16,155 nt of DNA from Desulfobacterales bacterium. GTDB lineage: Bacteria; Desulfobacterota; Desulfobacteria; Desulfobacterales; C00003106. The notes under the pieces were generated by a model. That model searched no databases. It worked only from the letters and a program-made list of their open reading frames with translations, and was not told the origin of the DNA. The translations under genes were made by a program, and so were the position numbers. Each line of letters opens with the position of its first letter. Positions within the stretch are counted from its first letter, which is position 1. Shown in pieces: positions 1-6,398 of this stretch. The stretch is from contig JAUVFC010000009.1 in NCBI GenBank assembly GCA_030594505.1, positions 1-16,155 on the forward strand. Reading direction: 5' to 3'.

Positions 1-1096
1 CCACCATCTTATCAAACGGCCCCCTGAAATCGTCCGATCCTGTGGTAAATACGCCGTGCCCGTAAACGATAGCGCCACCCTCGACTTCGATACGAGCAGG
101 AAGCGTTTTAGCCAGCCCCCCTGCCCCGATTTCTCCGGAGACGATCGGGACACCTTCAAGGTCTCTTAACTTAGGACAATTCTTGTAACAATCATACTCA
201 CACACGCCATCTTCTTCGCACATCATAGAAGCGATCACGGAAAACTTTGGATGGCCGTGCAAGATAGAACGACATCCGGTCTTTTCCACGACTCCTATAT
301 GAGCGCCCAGCTCGGAGGACGCGGTAAGTCCCACACTGGAAGAGCCGTTTATCGGCACGGGGACGATAGCGCCTTTTAGTTCGTCCAGGCTGCTTCCCGT
401 CTCGCTTATATAGCAGATACCTCGCGCAGTATAGCTGACATTGCCAAAGAATGAATCAACCAAACCGGCGTCTACTATCGCTTTGCCTGCACGGGCCATT
501 TCCCTTAAAATAACAGACTCAGAGTCAAAAGGGCCGCGTCCCAATGATCCATTTGCCTCCGGCAGGGGAAAGAGGCTTTTCAATACACGCTCGAAATGAC
601 TGCGATCAGAAGAGGTAAGGCGGCCTGTATGGATTTTACGCCAATAGTCAACAAAGTATTTAATAAATAATGCGTGAACAACAGAGCTTGCAGCAATAAA
701 CGCCTGTTCAATGGTAACGGTCCCCTGGGCTATGACAGCCCCATTACGAAAGACGGCTCCCTTGCGTCGAGAAAGGGCTCCGGCAATCAACTCCGGCTCG
801 AAATTCTCTATCACCGGGATGTCATGCAGAAATGTGCGCGTTTCACAATCTTCGGGAGAAAGGACTGAAACCGATTCGGCCAGGTGTTCTATTACTCCCC
901 GGTAAAGAGGATGCGGCATGAAATAGACCAGGCCGAGTATATTGATCGAGCCAAAGATCGATTCCAGGGCCTTTTCGCCGAACGGACCATTTTTAATGAC
1001 GGTATCATCAAGACCGCAGACGGCAATCATTGCTCGATCTTCAGCCAGGCGCTGAGCAACCAGTTTGTCCTCAAACTTTTTAATCTCCCGTATCAT
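1..1096 (-). CDS. Class II aldolase/adducin-family protein, 3' part missing
   Basis: I translated this gene by hand from the minus strand; 365 residues are visible before it leaves the window. The C-terminal half is a class II aldolase/adducin fold, whose known members are Zn-dependent aldolases or epimerases acting on phosphosugars. The metal-site pattern is present: Glu262 in SSELGAHI, His280 and His282 in LHGHP, and His347 in YGHGVFTTG. The first ~200 residues form an extra N-terminal domain I cannot name. Just after the HGHP motif is a cysteine cluster (Cys293, 299, 303, 307; C-x5-C-x3-C-x3-C) absent from classical fuculose-phosphate aldolases. The ATG at 1096 is the first possible start, because an in-frame TAG lies four codons upstream. 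The ribosome site is weak. The gene diverges from the one at 1415. Family is confident; substrate unknown. Confidence 0.88.
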   Translation of the reverse strand, partial: MIREIKKFEDKLVAQRLAEDRAMIAVCGLDDTVIKNGPFGEKALESIFGSINILGLVYFMPHPLYRGVIEHLAESVSVLSPEDCETRTFLHDIPVIENFEPELIAGALSRRKGAVFRNGAVIAQGTVTIEQAFIAASSVVHALFIKYFVDYWRKIHTGRLTSSDRSHFERVLKSLFPLPEANGSLGRGPFDSESVILREMARAGKAIVDAGLVDSFFGNVSYTARGICYISETGSSLDELKGAIVPVPINGSSSVGLTASSELGAHIGVVEKTGCRSILHGHPKFSVIASMMCEEDGVCEYDCYKNCPKLRDLEGVPIVSGEIGAGGLAKTLPARIEVEGGAIVYGHGVFTTGSDDFRGPFDKMV

Positions 1097-1131
1097 ACCT
1101 ACTCTATGCTAAAAATTTTACATAATAACGC

Positions 1132-1158
1132 ACGCAAAGGCGCAAAGAACGCAAAGCA
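1132..1158. repeat. Three near-tandem CGCAAAG repeats
   Basis: CGCAAAG occurs at 1133, 1141 and 1150, so the spacing is 8 then 9 bases. The run lies about 35 bases upstream of the aldolase start. It looks like a fragment of a simple intergenic repeat rather than a regulatory array, but iterated binding sites cannot be excluded. Confidence 0.6.
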
Positions 1159-1170
1159 AATCCTAAAATG

Positions 1171-1185
1171 ATAACATCATGTTAT
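1171..1185. promoter_or_regulatory. 15-bp perfect dyad, possible operator
   Basis: ATAACAT-C-ATGTTAT is a perfect inverted repeat with a one-base centre, about 75 bases upstream of the aldolase start and 230 upstream of the DUF4911-like gene. The size and spacer position suit a repressor or activator site. No regulator gene is nearby, and AT-rich dyads can arise by chance. Confidence 0.3.
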
Positions 1186-1230
1186 ATAATATCGAAATCC
1201 AAAACAAAGGAATTTAATTAACGGGAATTA

Positions 1231-1299
1231 AACCACGAAGGACACAAAGATTGGAAATTTAATTAATGATTTTGTTATTACTTCGTGCTCTTCGTGGTA
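1231..1299. repeat. Imperfect inverted repeat built on CCACGAAG
   Basis: The left arm at 1233-1249 (CCACGAAGGACACAAAG) pairs with the right arm at 1281-1297 (CTTCGTGCTCTTCGTGG) with three mismatches over 17 bases. The loop is about 30 bases, AT-rich, and contains repeated AATTTAATTAA-like sequence (also just upstream, 1212-1221). It is probably a non-coding repeat copy. Confidence 0.65.
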
Positions 1300-1387
1300 A
1301 GAATATTGGCCGCAGTGAAGTGAACGGTTACAAAAATTCTACTATATTATGGCCGGCAGAAGCAAGGCTCCTTTTTTCATTGAAAAA

Positions 1388-1413
1388 GGGAGGGTGTAAT
1401 GGTAAAAAAATAA
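1388..1413 (+). promoter_or_regulatory. Ribosome-binding site followed by a four-codon mini-ORF
   Basis: GGGAGG (1388-1393) stands 5 bases before an ATG at 1399 that reads only Met-Val-Lys-Lys-stop, with TAA at 1411-1413. The real gene's ATG at 1415 begins one base after that stop and is over 20 bases from the GGGAGG. Either the mini-ORF is translated and ribosomes reinitiate at 1415, or the Shine-Dalgarno works at unusual distance. An indel in the A-run could also have separated a former start from the gene. Confidence 0.45.
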
Positions 1414-1414
1414 A

Positions 1415-1657
1415 ATGGATATTTCAAAAACCATACAAAAGACCTACCGTATCGATCGACGTCAAATATTTTTTCTCAAGTTTATCCTGGAAGGCTATGA
1501 CGGCATGGCTGTTGTACGAACGCTTGATCCCAAGAAAGGAATAGTGGCTGTTTGTATGGCGCCTGGTTGTGAAGACGATGTAAAAATGGTATTGGAAGAT
1601 TTAAGCAAAGAAATTATGATCAAAGAGGATGATTTCGCAAAAAGGACTAATCCGTAA
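1415..1657 (+). CDS. DUF4911-like small protein
   Basis: The product is an 80-residue cytoplasmic protein with no signal peptide. Residues ~15-62 run through KFILEGYDGMAVVRTLDPKK, then IVAVCMAPGCEDDVKMVLEDL, which I recognise as like the DUF4911 family of short proteins; no biochemical function is known. It has two central cysteines (VCMAPGC). The strong Shine-Dalgarno upstream fits a four-codon mini-ORF better than this ATG. The last nine codons (Asp72-Pro80) and the stop lie inside the left end of a MITE-like palindrome, so the native C-terminus was probably replaced or extended. The family assignment comes from memory of the motif and is moderately sure; that it is a real gene is more certain. 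Confidence 0.7.
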   Translation: MDISKTIQKTYRIDRRQIFFLKFILEGYDGMAVVRTLDPKKGIVAVCMAPGCEDDVKMVLEDLSKEIMIKEDDFAKRTNP

Positions 1658-1776
1658 AAAGTCACCAGACACCCTATTTCGTCATTCCCGCGAAGGCGGG
1701 AATCCAGTAATATCAGCTTGTTCTGGACTCCCGCCTGCGCGGGAGTGACAGAAATCGGACTTTTTGCGAAATCATC
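1628..1776. mobile_element. MITE-like palindromic element, 149 bp
   Basis: The ends are perfect 17-bp terminal inverted repeats: GATGATTTCGCAAAAAG at 1628-1644 and its complement at 1760-1776. A nested copy of the inner motif (CCGTAAAAAGTC, 1652-1663) follows. The core is a pair of GC hairpin modules: ATTCCCGC-GAAG-GCGGGAAT at 1684-1703 and a diverged reverse copy at 1722-1747, so the whole unit can fold back on itself. There is no coding capacity and I see no target-site duplication. The termini match a second palindrome at 13456-13511. The left end overlaps the DUF4911-like coding sequence; the right end stops 15 bases before the next start codon. Confidence 0.65.
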
Positions 1777-1791
1777 AAAAAAGGAATGATT

Positions 1792-2205
1792 ATGAAAAAA
1801 ATAGCATATCTTATCTCTACCGTCATCTTTTCCGTGTTTCTAATGGGAATGGGAAGCACGAACGGCTCTGCGCCTGTAACAGTACCTGAACCTGAAGCAA
1901 ACTATGCCGTCGCCATGGTTGATCGGTCCGATGTTGCCATGGATCTTGAAAGGTTTAGTTGTGACGGCCAGGTCTTTATATCAGGGAAGAGAGGGAATGC
2001 TCATATATCTATCCCCTTTGATAAGATCGCGTCTGTCCATTTTTTTCTAAAAGACAAGGTGTTGACGGCAAACGTAAAACTAAAGGACAATACATCCGTA
2101 ACATTAACCATTGAAAAAGACGAGCCGTGCTATGGAACGCTTTCTTATGGTTCCATTAAGATTAAAATGGAAGACATAAAATCGATCACGTTCAGGGTCA
2201 GATGA
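1792..2205 (+). CDS. Small exported protein of unknown function
   Basis: I chose the second of two ATGs (1792): AAGGA at 1781-1785 abuts the first ATG (1786) but sits 6 bases before the second. The 137-residue product starts MKKIAYLIST with a hydrophobic stretch to about residue 20, a Sec signal peptide; there is no lipobox cysteine. A Pro/Glu-rich linker follows. The body from ~50 is beta-strand-rich, with two similar segments, ISIPFDKIASVHF and IKIKMEDIKSITF, separated by a strand pair (TANVKLKDNTSVTLTI). This suggests a small barrel or sandwich made of two half-repeats. Cysteines in FSCDG and EPCYG could form a disulfide after export. I do not recognise a named family. The stop codon lies inside an inverted repeat. 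Confidence 0.75.
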   Translation: MKKIAYLISTVIFSVFLMGMGSTNGSAPVTVPEPEANYAVAMVDRSDVAMDLERFSCDGQVFISGKRGNAHISIPFDKIASVHFFLKDKVLTANVKLKDNTSVTLTIEKDEPCYGTLSYGSIKIKMEDIKSITFRVR

Positions 2206-2369
2206 CAGAAGACAGAGAATAGAGGTCAGAGCGCCTGCGGCAGAGAGGTGAAACGAAAGAAGATGAGAAGTTGTGAAGGTGAGAAGGTGGGACTTTTCCC
2301 CAACTTCCCAGCCTCCCATCTACCCATCTTCATCAGTTCCGTTCTCTGACTTCTGTTTTCTGTCATCTA
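2199..2369. repeat. Nested inverted repeat between the exported-protein gene and miaB
   Basis: The outer arms, 2200-2216 (AGATGACAGAAGACAGA) and 2352-2368, are complementary at 16 of 17 positions. The inner part, ~2257-2333, is a polypurine run of GATGAGAAG/GGTGAGAAGGTGGGA units facing a polypyrimidine run (CAACTTCCCAGCCTCCCATC...), which can fold back imperfectly. The same GATGAGAAGGTGGGA-type unit recurs around 15009-15210. The left arm contains the stop codon of the preceding gene (TGA 2203-2205). On RNA it would form a long hairpin that could act as a weak terminator or processing site ahead of miaB; there is no U-tract. Confidence 0.6.
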
Positions 2370-2386
2370 TTTTCTGAAAGAAAATT

Positions 2387-3739
2387 ATGAAGCAACATCT
2401 TGTTTACATAAAAACCATCGGCTGCCAGATGAATCACTATGATTCGGAACGGATGGTGCAAATGCTGGCGCCTCTGAATCATCTGCTTACAGAGGATGCG
2501 GAACAGGCTGACCTGATCCTCCTGAACACCTGTGCTATTCGGGCAAAGGCGGAACAGAAGGTCTTTAGTTTTTTGGGCCGCTTACGCCGGCTGAAGCAAC
2601 AACACCCTGATCTAATCATTGGAGTCGGGGGATGCGTGGCACAACAAGAAGGTAAACGTATTTTTGAAAGAGCGCCGCATGTTGATCTGGTATTCGGTAC
2701 CCATGCCCTTTTCCGTCTTCCGGAACTAATTTCAAAAGTCCGGGAACAAAGAGAGCGCATCTGCGACATAACATTTTCCAACACCCTGGAGGAACCCGAT
2801 CTTGCAGGCGCCGGGGTCCGGCGAACCACCGCATTTGTAACCATCATGAGGGGATGTGATAACTTCTGCACGTATTGCGTGGTACCCTATGTAAGGGGGA
2901 GAGAGATGAGTCGTCCCTCAAACGTAATCATCCGGGAGATAAAATCACTGGTACAAAACGGGGTACGTGAAGTAACCTTATTAGGACAAAATGTAAACAG
3001 TTATGGAAAGAAGGGGCATATCCCCTGTAATTTTCCGGAACTCCTTAAAAAAGCAAATGACATTGACGGGCTAAAACGTATCCGGTTTACCACATCTCAT
3101 CCAAAGGACCTGTCTGACGATCTCATAGAGGCTATAGCGTCTCTTCCGAAAATGTGCCCCCACATTCATCTTCCGGTGCAGTCAGGTTCCGATCGGATTT
3201 TAAAACGAATGAACCGGGGATACACAGTAAAAAATTATCTAAAAAAGGTCTCAAAACTTAAAAGGGCCATTCCTCATGTGGCGATTACTTCCGACATCAT
3301 TGTTGGCTTTCCCGGAGAAACAGAGGAAGACTTTGAAGCGACCCTTGCCCTTGTGCAAGAGGTGGATTATGATAGTATTTTTTCTTTCAAGTATTCAGAC
3401 CGGCCCAATGCGCCTTCGACCAGGTTTCGAGATAAGGTGTCGGAAAAAATAAATCAAAGAAGACTTGAACACCTCATGAGACTTCAGGAGGAAATAACAC
3501 GCAAAAAAAACAATGCCTTGGTCGGCGCCACGCGGGAGGTTCTGGTAGAAGGGTTTAGTAAGAACGCAAACAGCCGGTTGACAGGGAGGACTTTGTGCAA
3601 TAGAATTATAAATATTGAGGCCATGGATTCTTTGCTCGGCCAACTGGTATCGGCAAGAGTGGAAAAGGCTTACAAACATTGTCTGATGGGAAGTGTCGTC
3701 AAAATTGATCAGGTCAAAGGGAACACCCATGTTACATAA
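2387..3739 (+). CDS. miaB: tRNA-2-methylthio-N6-dimethylallyladenosine synthase
   Basis: MiaB is a cytoplasmic radical SAM methylthiotransferase that converts i6A37 to ms2i6A37 in tRNAs reading UNN codons. All expected parts are seen in 450 residues. The N-terminal UPF0004 domain carries the auxiliary cluster cysteines Cys13 (GCQMN), Cys49 (LNTCAIR) and Cys83 (GVGGCVAQ). The radical SAM motif is Cys157-x3-Cys161-x2-Cys164 in RGCDNFCTYCVVPYVRG, and HLPVQSGSDRIL and VGFPGETEEDF follow. A C-terminal TRAM domain covers ~380-445. RGCDNFCTYCVVP and a length near 450 favour MiaB over RimO or MtaB. The ATG at 2387 has only a weak purine stretch (GAAAG) upstream. The 3' end overlaps the next gene by 11 bases, so the two are probably co-transcribed. 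Confidence 0.96.
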   Translation: MKQHLVYIKTIGCQMNHYDSERMVQMLAPLNHLLTEDAEQADLILLNTCAIRAKAEQKVFSFLGRLRRLKQQHPDLIIGVGGCVAQQEGKRIFERAPHVDLVFGTHALFRLPELISKVREQRERICDITFSNTLEEPDLAGAGVRRTTAFVTIMRGCDNFCTYCVVPYVRGREMSRPSNVIIREIKSLVQNGVREVTLLGQNVNSYGKKGHIPCNFPELLKKANDIDGLKRIRFTTSHPKDLSDDLIEAIASLPKMCPHIHLPVQSGSDRILKRMNRGYTVKNYLKKVSKLKRAIPHVAITSDIIVGFPGETEEDFEATLALVQEVDYDSIFSFKYSDRPNAPSTRFRDKVSEKINQRRLEHLMRLQEEITRKKNNALVGATREVLVEGFSKNANSRLTGRTLCNRIINIEAMDSLLGQLVSARVEKAYKHCLMGSVVKIDQVKGNTHVT

Positions 3740-4226
3740 AATGAAGGTATCGGGCCTAACGATCGATCCTGTATCGAATGCCCCGATTATGATTCTAAAA
3801 TCCTTAGATGGTGAACTTAGTCTCCCGATCTGGATCGGTTTGCTGGAAGCGACCGCTATTGCCACAGAACTCGAAAGTGTACGATTTTCCCGTCCAATGA
3901 CCCACGACCTATTCAAAACAGTAATGGATAATCTGGATGTGGCGATGTCCAAAATCGAGGTATGCGATCTTAAGGATAACACATTCTATGCCATGATCTA
4001 TTTTTATGGGAACGATAAAGAGTTTGCTATTGACGCACGACCCAGCGATGCTATTGCCATGGCTCTGAGAATGGGGTCTCCGATTTATGTGCATGATCGT
4101 GTAATTCAAAAATCAAAAGGCATAACAGAACATCCTCAAGAGTTGGTTACGACCAAAGATGGGAAAAAATGGACGGAAATCCTGCAAAAGCTTTCTTCGA
4201 AAGACTTTGGTAAGTACAAAATGTGA
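3729..4226 (+). CDS. Bifunctional nuclease family (DUF151) protein
   Basis: This 165-residue protein matches the bifunctional nuclease domain (BFN, DUF151). Typical segments are MKVSGLTIDPVSNAPIMILK, LPIWIGLLEATAIATELE, RPMTHDLFKTVMDNL and AIDARPSDAIAMALRMGSPIYV; the ARPSDAIALALR-type motif is the hallmark. Characterised plant members have RNase/DNase activity; the bacterial role is not established. I placed the start at ATG 3729 rather than the GTG at 3693: AAAGGGA (3716-3722) sits 6 bases upstream and family members begin close to this point. It overlaps the miaB stop by 11 bases, implying translational coupling. The stop codon overlaps a TIR-like fragment, and only 13 bases separate it from the convergent kinase-like gene. 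Confidence 0.9.
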   Translation: MLHKMKVSGLTIDPVSNAPIMILKSLDGELSLPIWIGLLEATAIATELESVRFSRPMTHDLFKTVMDNLDVAMSKIEVCDLKDNTFYAMIYFYGNDKEFAIDARPSDAIAMALRMGSPIYVHDRVIQKSKGITEHPQELVTTKDGKKWTEILQKLSSKDFGKYKM

Positions 4227-4237
4227 TGGTTTCGCAA
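4224..4237. repeat. Possible terminal-repeat fragment at convergent gene ends
   Basis: TGATGGTTTCGCAA matches the end of the 13456-13511 palindrome (TGATGGTTTCGTAA) at 13 of 14 positions. Its first three bases are the stop codon of the nuclease-family gene, and it fills the 13-base gap to the convergent ubiB-like gene. No opposing arm is visible nearby, so it is a solitary end or a coincidence. Confidence 0.35.
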
Positions 4238-4239
4238 CT

Positions 4240-5895
4240 TCAAAGCTTTCTCCTCCGTATCATCTGGATTATCAACCAAAACCCTAATATTACTGAAAAG
4301 AAAAATCCAAAGACTCCCAGCACCGGATAGCCAAAGAGAAAGGGACCCACGCCCGAGGTAATAATCATGGAGGAGCCGATGATAAGCGCTGCGATGATCA
4401 GGCCAAATGTGATCCTGTTTCCTGCAAGGTAGATAGTCGAATTCATCCGTTCGAGTCCCTGATGTTGAATCCGCAGAGAGAGCTTTTCACTTTCTATTGT
4501 TTTCAGGATCTTTTCTGACCGTTCCGGCAGACTTCCGAGAAGTTTAGATGTCCTTGAAATATTCGAGATCAAGTTCTGAAATGCTACGATAGGATTAAGA
4601 CGTTCCAGGGCGAGCCTTTTTACGATCGGCCGCAACTGTTCAATTGCATCAAACCCGGGGTAGAGTTGCTGGCCGACCCCTTCAATGGCCATAAGAGCTT
4701 TTAACATAAAGACATAATCGGAGCGGAGTTCCACGTTATACTGGCGGAGAAGAAAGATAAGGTCAAGAAAGAGCCTCCCTACATTTACAGAAAGGAATGC
4801 CTGTGCGTGAAGGGTGTCAACGATATCCATTGCCTCATTTTGCAGCCCGGTTTCGTCCAAGAGCGGCGGGACTGACATGGCCATGGAAAGAGCTGTCTGA
4901 ACCAGTTGCCGGCTATCCTTTTCAACTATAGCGGAGATAAAATCGAGGATCGTATACCGCATGTCTTTGGTAAGTCTTCCAACCATTCCCCAGTCGAGAA
5001 AACATATAACATCGCCTGGAAGAAATCGGAGATTACCCGTATGTGGGTCGGCATGAAAAAAGCCGTCGACAAGGACCTGCTTTAGCACAACCTCCACGCC
5101 CCTTTTGGCGAGCGCTTCTCTGTCGCCTCCGATCCGGTCAATTTCGTCTGCATGTACCCCATCGATCAGCTCCATGGTCAGGACCGTTTTGGTAGTGAAT
5201 TTCGGATAGATCCCGGGCACATAGATGTCTTCCTCACCTGCGAAGTTATGACGGAATATCTCTATGTTGTTCGCTTCATGGATGAAGTCGAGTTCCTTGG
5301 TTATGTGTTTCTTTACCTCAGCGACGAGACCGGGGAGGTTGTAAAAACGCATGGTCTCCAGGCGGTCGTGGATCAGGGTGGCAATAATATCGAGGATGTA
5401 AAGATCTGATTTTATAATATTCTCTATATTCGGGCGCTGGACTTTTACGGCCACATATTCTCCGGTATCCTGCAACTTGGCCCGGTGGACCTGCGCGAGA
5501 GAAGCGGCAGCGATCGGCTCTTGCCCGAACTCATCGAATATATCTTCCAAAGGCTTGCCCAATGAGGTTTCAACAGCATTCTTAACAACCGGAAACGGTT
5601 CATGCATTACTGTTTCCTGCAAGCGCTTCAACTCGTTGACCAGACCTTTGGGGATCAGGTCCGGCCGCATACTCATGATCTGGCCAAACTTGACAAATGT
5701 AGGGCCGAGTTCTTCCATGGCCATGCGGATACGTTCCCATATGGATACCCCTTCCTTGATGCGGGTGATCTTTTTAACTAAGAGATGTCCCGGGATATCA
5801 AGTCTTTCAATGATACCGTCGAATCCGTACTTAAAAAGAACACCGATGATATCTTTGAATCGTCCCGCGTGGCGGACAGTTTCGAAATCGAACAA
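4240..5895 (-). CDS. ABC1/UbiB (AarF)-family atypical kinase-like membrane protein
   Basis: This 551-residue protein has the UbiB/ABC1/ADCK hallmarks: the KxGQ motif (Lys69-Phe-Gly-Gln72 in VKFGQIMSMRPDL), an alanine-rich nucleotide loop (AAASLAQVHRAKL, 129-141) with conserved VAVKV Lys151, ELDFIHEANN (201-210), the catalytic-loop equivalent HADPHTGN (281-288), and the metal-binding LDWG (Asp301). Two C-terminal membrane helices (~494-514 and ~522-545) anchor it. UbiB relatives are ATPases supporting quinone or lipid metabolism; this organism could use it for menaquinone, but no quinone gene is adjacent. The start codon is TTG (5895), one base after the TAA of the upstream phasin-like gene with little Shine-Dalgarno, so translation is probably coupled. 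The last bases abut the TIR-like fragment. Confidence 0.92.
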   Translation of the reverse strand: MFDFETVRHAGRFKDIIGVLFKYGFDGIIERLDIPGHLLVKKITRIKEGVSIWERIRMAMEELGPTFVKFGQIMSMRPDLIPKGLVNELKRLQETVMHEPFPVVKNAVETSLGKPLEDIFDEFGQEPIAAASLAQVHRAKLQDTGEYVAVKVQRPNIENIIKSDLYILDIIATLIHDRLETMRFYNLPGLVAEVKKHITKELDFIHEANNIEIFRHNFAGEEDIYVPGIYPKFTTKTVLTMELIDGVHADEIDRIGGDREALAKRGVEVVLKQVLVDGFFHADPHTGNLRFLPGDVICFLDWGMVGRLTKDMRYTILDFISAIVEKDSRQLVQTALSMAMSVPPLLDETGLQNEAMDIVDTLHAQAFLSVNVGRLFLDLIFLLRQYNVELRSDYVFMLKALMAIEGVGQQLYPGFDAIEQLRPIVKRLALERLNPIVAFQNLISNISRTSKLLGSLPERSEKILKTIESEKLSLRIQHQGLERMNSTIYLAGNRITFGLIIAALIIGSSMIITSGVGPFLFGYPVLGVFGFFFSVILGFWLIIQMIRRRKL

Positions 5896-5896
5896 A

Positions 5897-6196
5897 TTAT
5901 GACTTCAGGCGGGCCTCCAGGGCCTCTACCCGCTCCTTTAAGGCTTCAAATTCTTGTTTTGGGACAGATTGAAATTCAGCCAAAACCTTCTCAATCTCTT
6001 TTCTCCCCTTGCTCTGGATCGATTCAAGGTCTTCCCTTGCCTCTTCCAGCAGCTCTCTGGTCATATTTTTGCCTTCACTCGCGGTCAGCTTACCTTTACG
6101 GACAAGGGAACGCGTTACCGACTCGACCGTTTCCTTTGCAATAACCGCAGTGCCAAGCCCCATCCAAAATCCTTTTTTGAGTAGGTCAATCATCAT
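5897..6196 (-). CDS. Phasin-like coiled-coil protein
   Basis: This 99-residue protein starts with a short hydrophobic helix (LLKKGFWMGLGTAVIAKETVESV). It continues as a charged amphipathic helix (LVRKGKLTASEGKNMTRELLEEA) and ends in a coiled coil (EFEALKERVEALEARL). This is the layout of PhaF/PhaI-type phasin-family proteins, which coat polyhydroxyalkanoate granules or act as small membrane-associated scaffolds. No PHA synthase is visible, so a granule role is not shown. GGGG sits 4-7 bases before paired ATGs at 6196 and 6193. It leads a two-gene operon: the UbiB-like gene starts one base after its stop, suggesting the two act together at the membrane. A candidate promoter lies at 6229-6256. 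Confidence 0.8.
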   Translation of the reverse strand: MMIDLLKKGFWMGLGTAVIAKETVESVTRSLVRKGKLTASEGKNMTRELLEEAREDLESIQSKGRKEIEKVLAEFQSVPKQEFEALKERVEALEARLKS

Positions 6197-6228
6197 TATT
6201 CCCCCATTTGAAATATCAAGCTTCAGAC

Positions 6229-6256
6229 ATTATACAACTTTATACCATCTGATAAA
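6229..6256 (-). promoter_or_regulatory. Candidate sigma-70 promoter for the phasin-ubiB operon
   Basis: On the minus strand a perfect TATAAT (6229-6234) lies 32 bases before the start codon. Sixteen bases further upstream is TTTATC (6251-6256), a poor -35 with three of six consensus positions. The -10 box carries most of the weight. Confidence 0.45.
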
Positions 6257-6318
6257 TCGTGTGGCAAATGGAATCTTCCATCTCTCACCATCTCTCAGAA
6301 TTCTTGACATTTGGGATA

Positions 6319-6367
6319 TTACGGGTTACGGGTTGCGCGTTACGAGTTGCGCTTTACGAGTTGCGAA
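6319..6367. repeat. Seven tandem heptamers, consensus TTRCGNG
   Basis: Seven contiguous 7-bp units read TTACGGG, TTACGGG, TTGCGCG, TTACGAG, TTGCGCT, TTACGAG, TTGCGAA, with no gaps. The run fills the divergent spacer just upstream of the rlmD-type gene. It differs from the polypurine and MITE-like repeats elsewhere in the window. It could be a slippage-prone array affecting promoter spacing or a set of binding sites; the sequence does not decide. Confidence 0.8.
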
Positions 6368-6398
6368 TAACAAATAAAAACTGACAAATGACAAGCAT

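Larger units (their letters stand above)
1097..1414. other. Gene-free divergent spacer with short repeats
   Basis: No convincing gene is present in these 318 bases between two divergent genes. It holds three CGCAAAG copies, a 15-bp dyad, an imperfect inverted repeat built on CCACGAAG, and a purine-rich ribosome-binding site near its right end. It must contain the promoters for both flanking genes, but I could not pick a convincing -35/-10 pair on either strand. Confidence 0.6.

Noticed and set aside
884..1171. 95-codon open frame on the plus strand
   Set aside because: It is antisense to the aldolase, whose translation shows clear catalytic motifs; the end runs into the CGCAAAG repeats.
1266..1544. 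92-codon open frame spanning an inverted repeat
   Set aside because: It begins in the CCACGAAG repeat and overlaps the DUF4911-like gene in another frame; the product has no sensible composition.
1681..1747. Intrinsic terminator for the DUF4911-like gene
   Set aside because: The GC hairpins are strong but are not followed by a T-tract on either strand, and the structure is explained as the core of a palindromic element.
3693..3728. Upstream GTG start for the nuclease-family gene
   Set aside because: The 12 extra residues lie inside miaB with no Shine-Dalgarno, while ATG 3729 has AAAGGGA at good spacing and matches family length.
6304..6332. TTGACA as a -35 box for the rlmD-type gene
   Set aside because: The -35 is perfect, but at 16-18 bases downstream only TTACGG/TACGGG-type heptamer sequence appears, with no acceptable -10.
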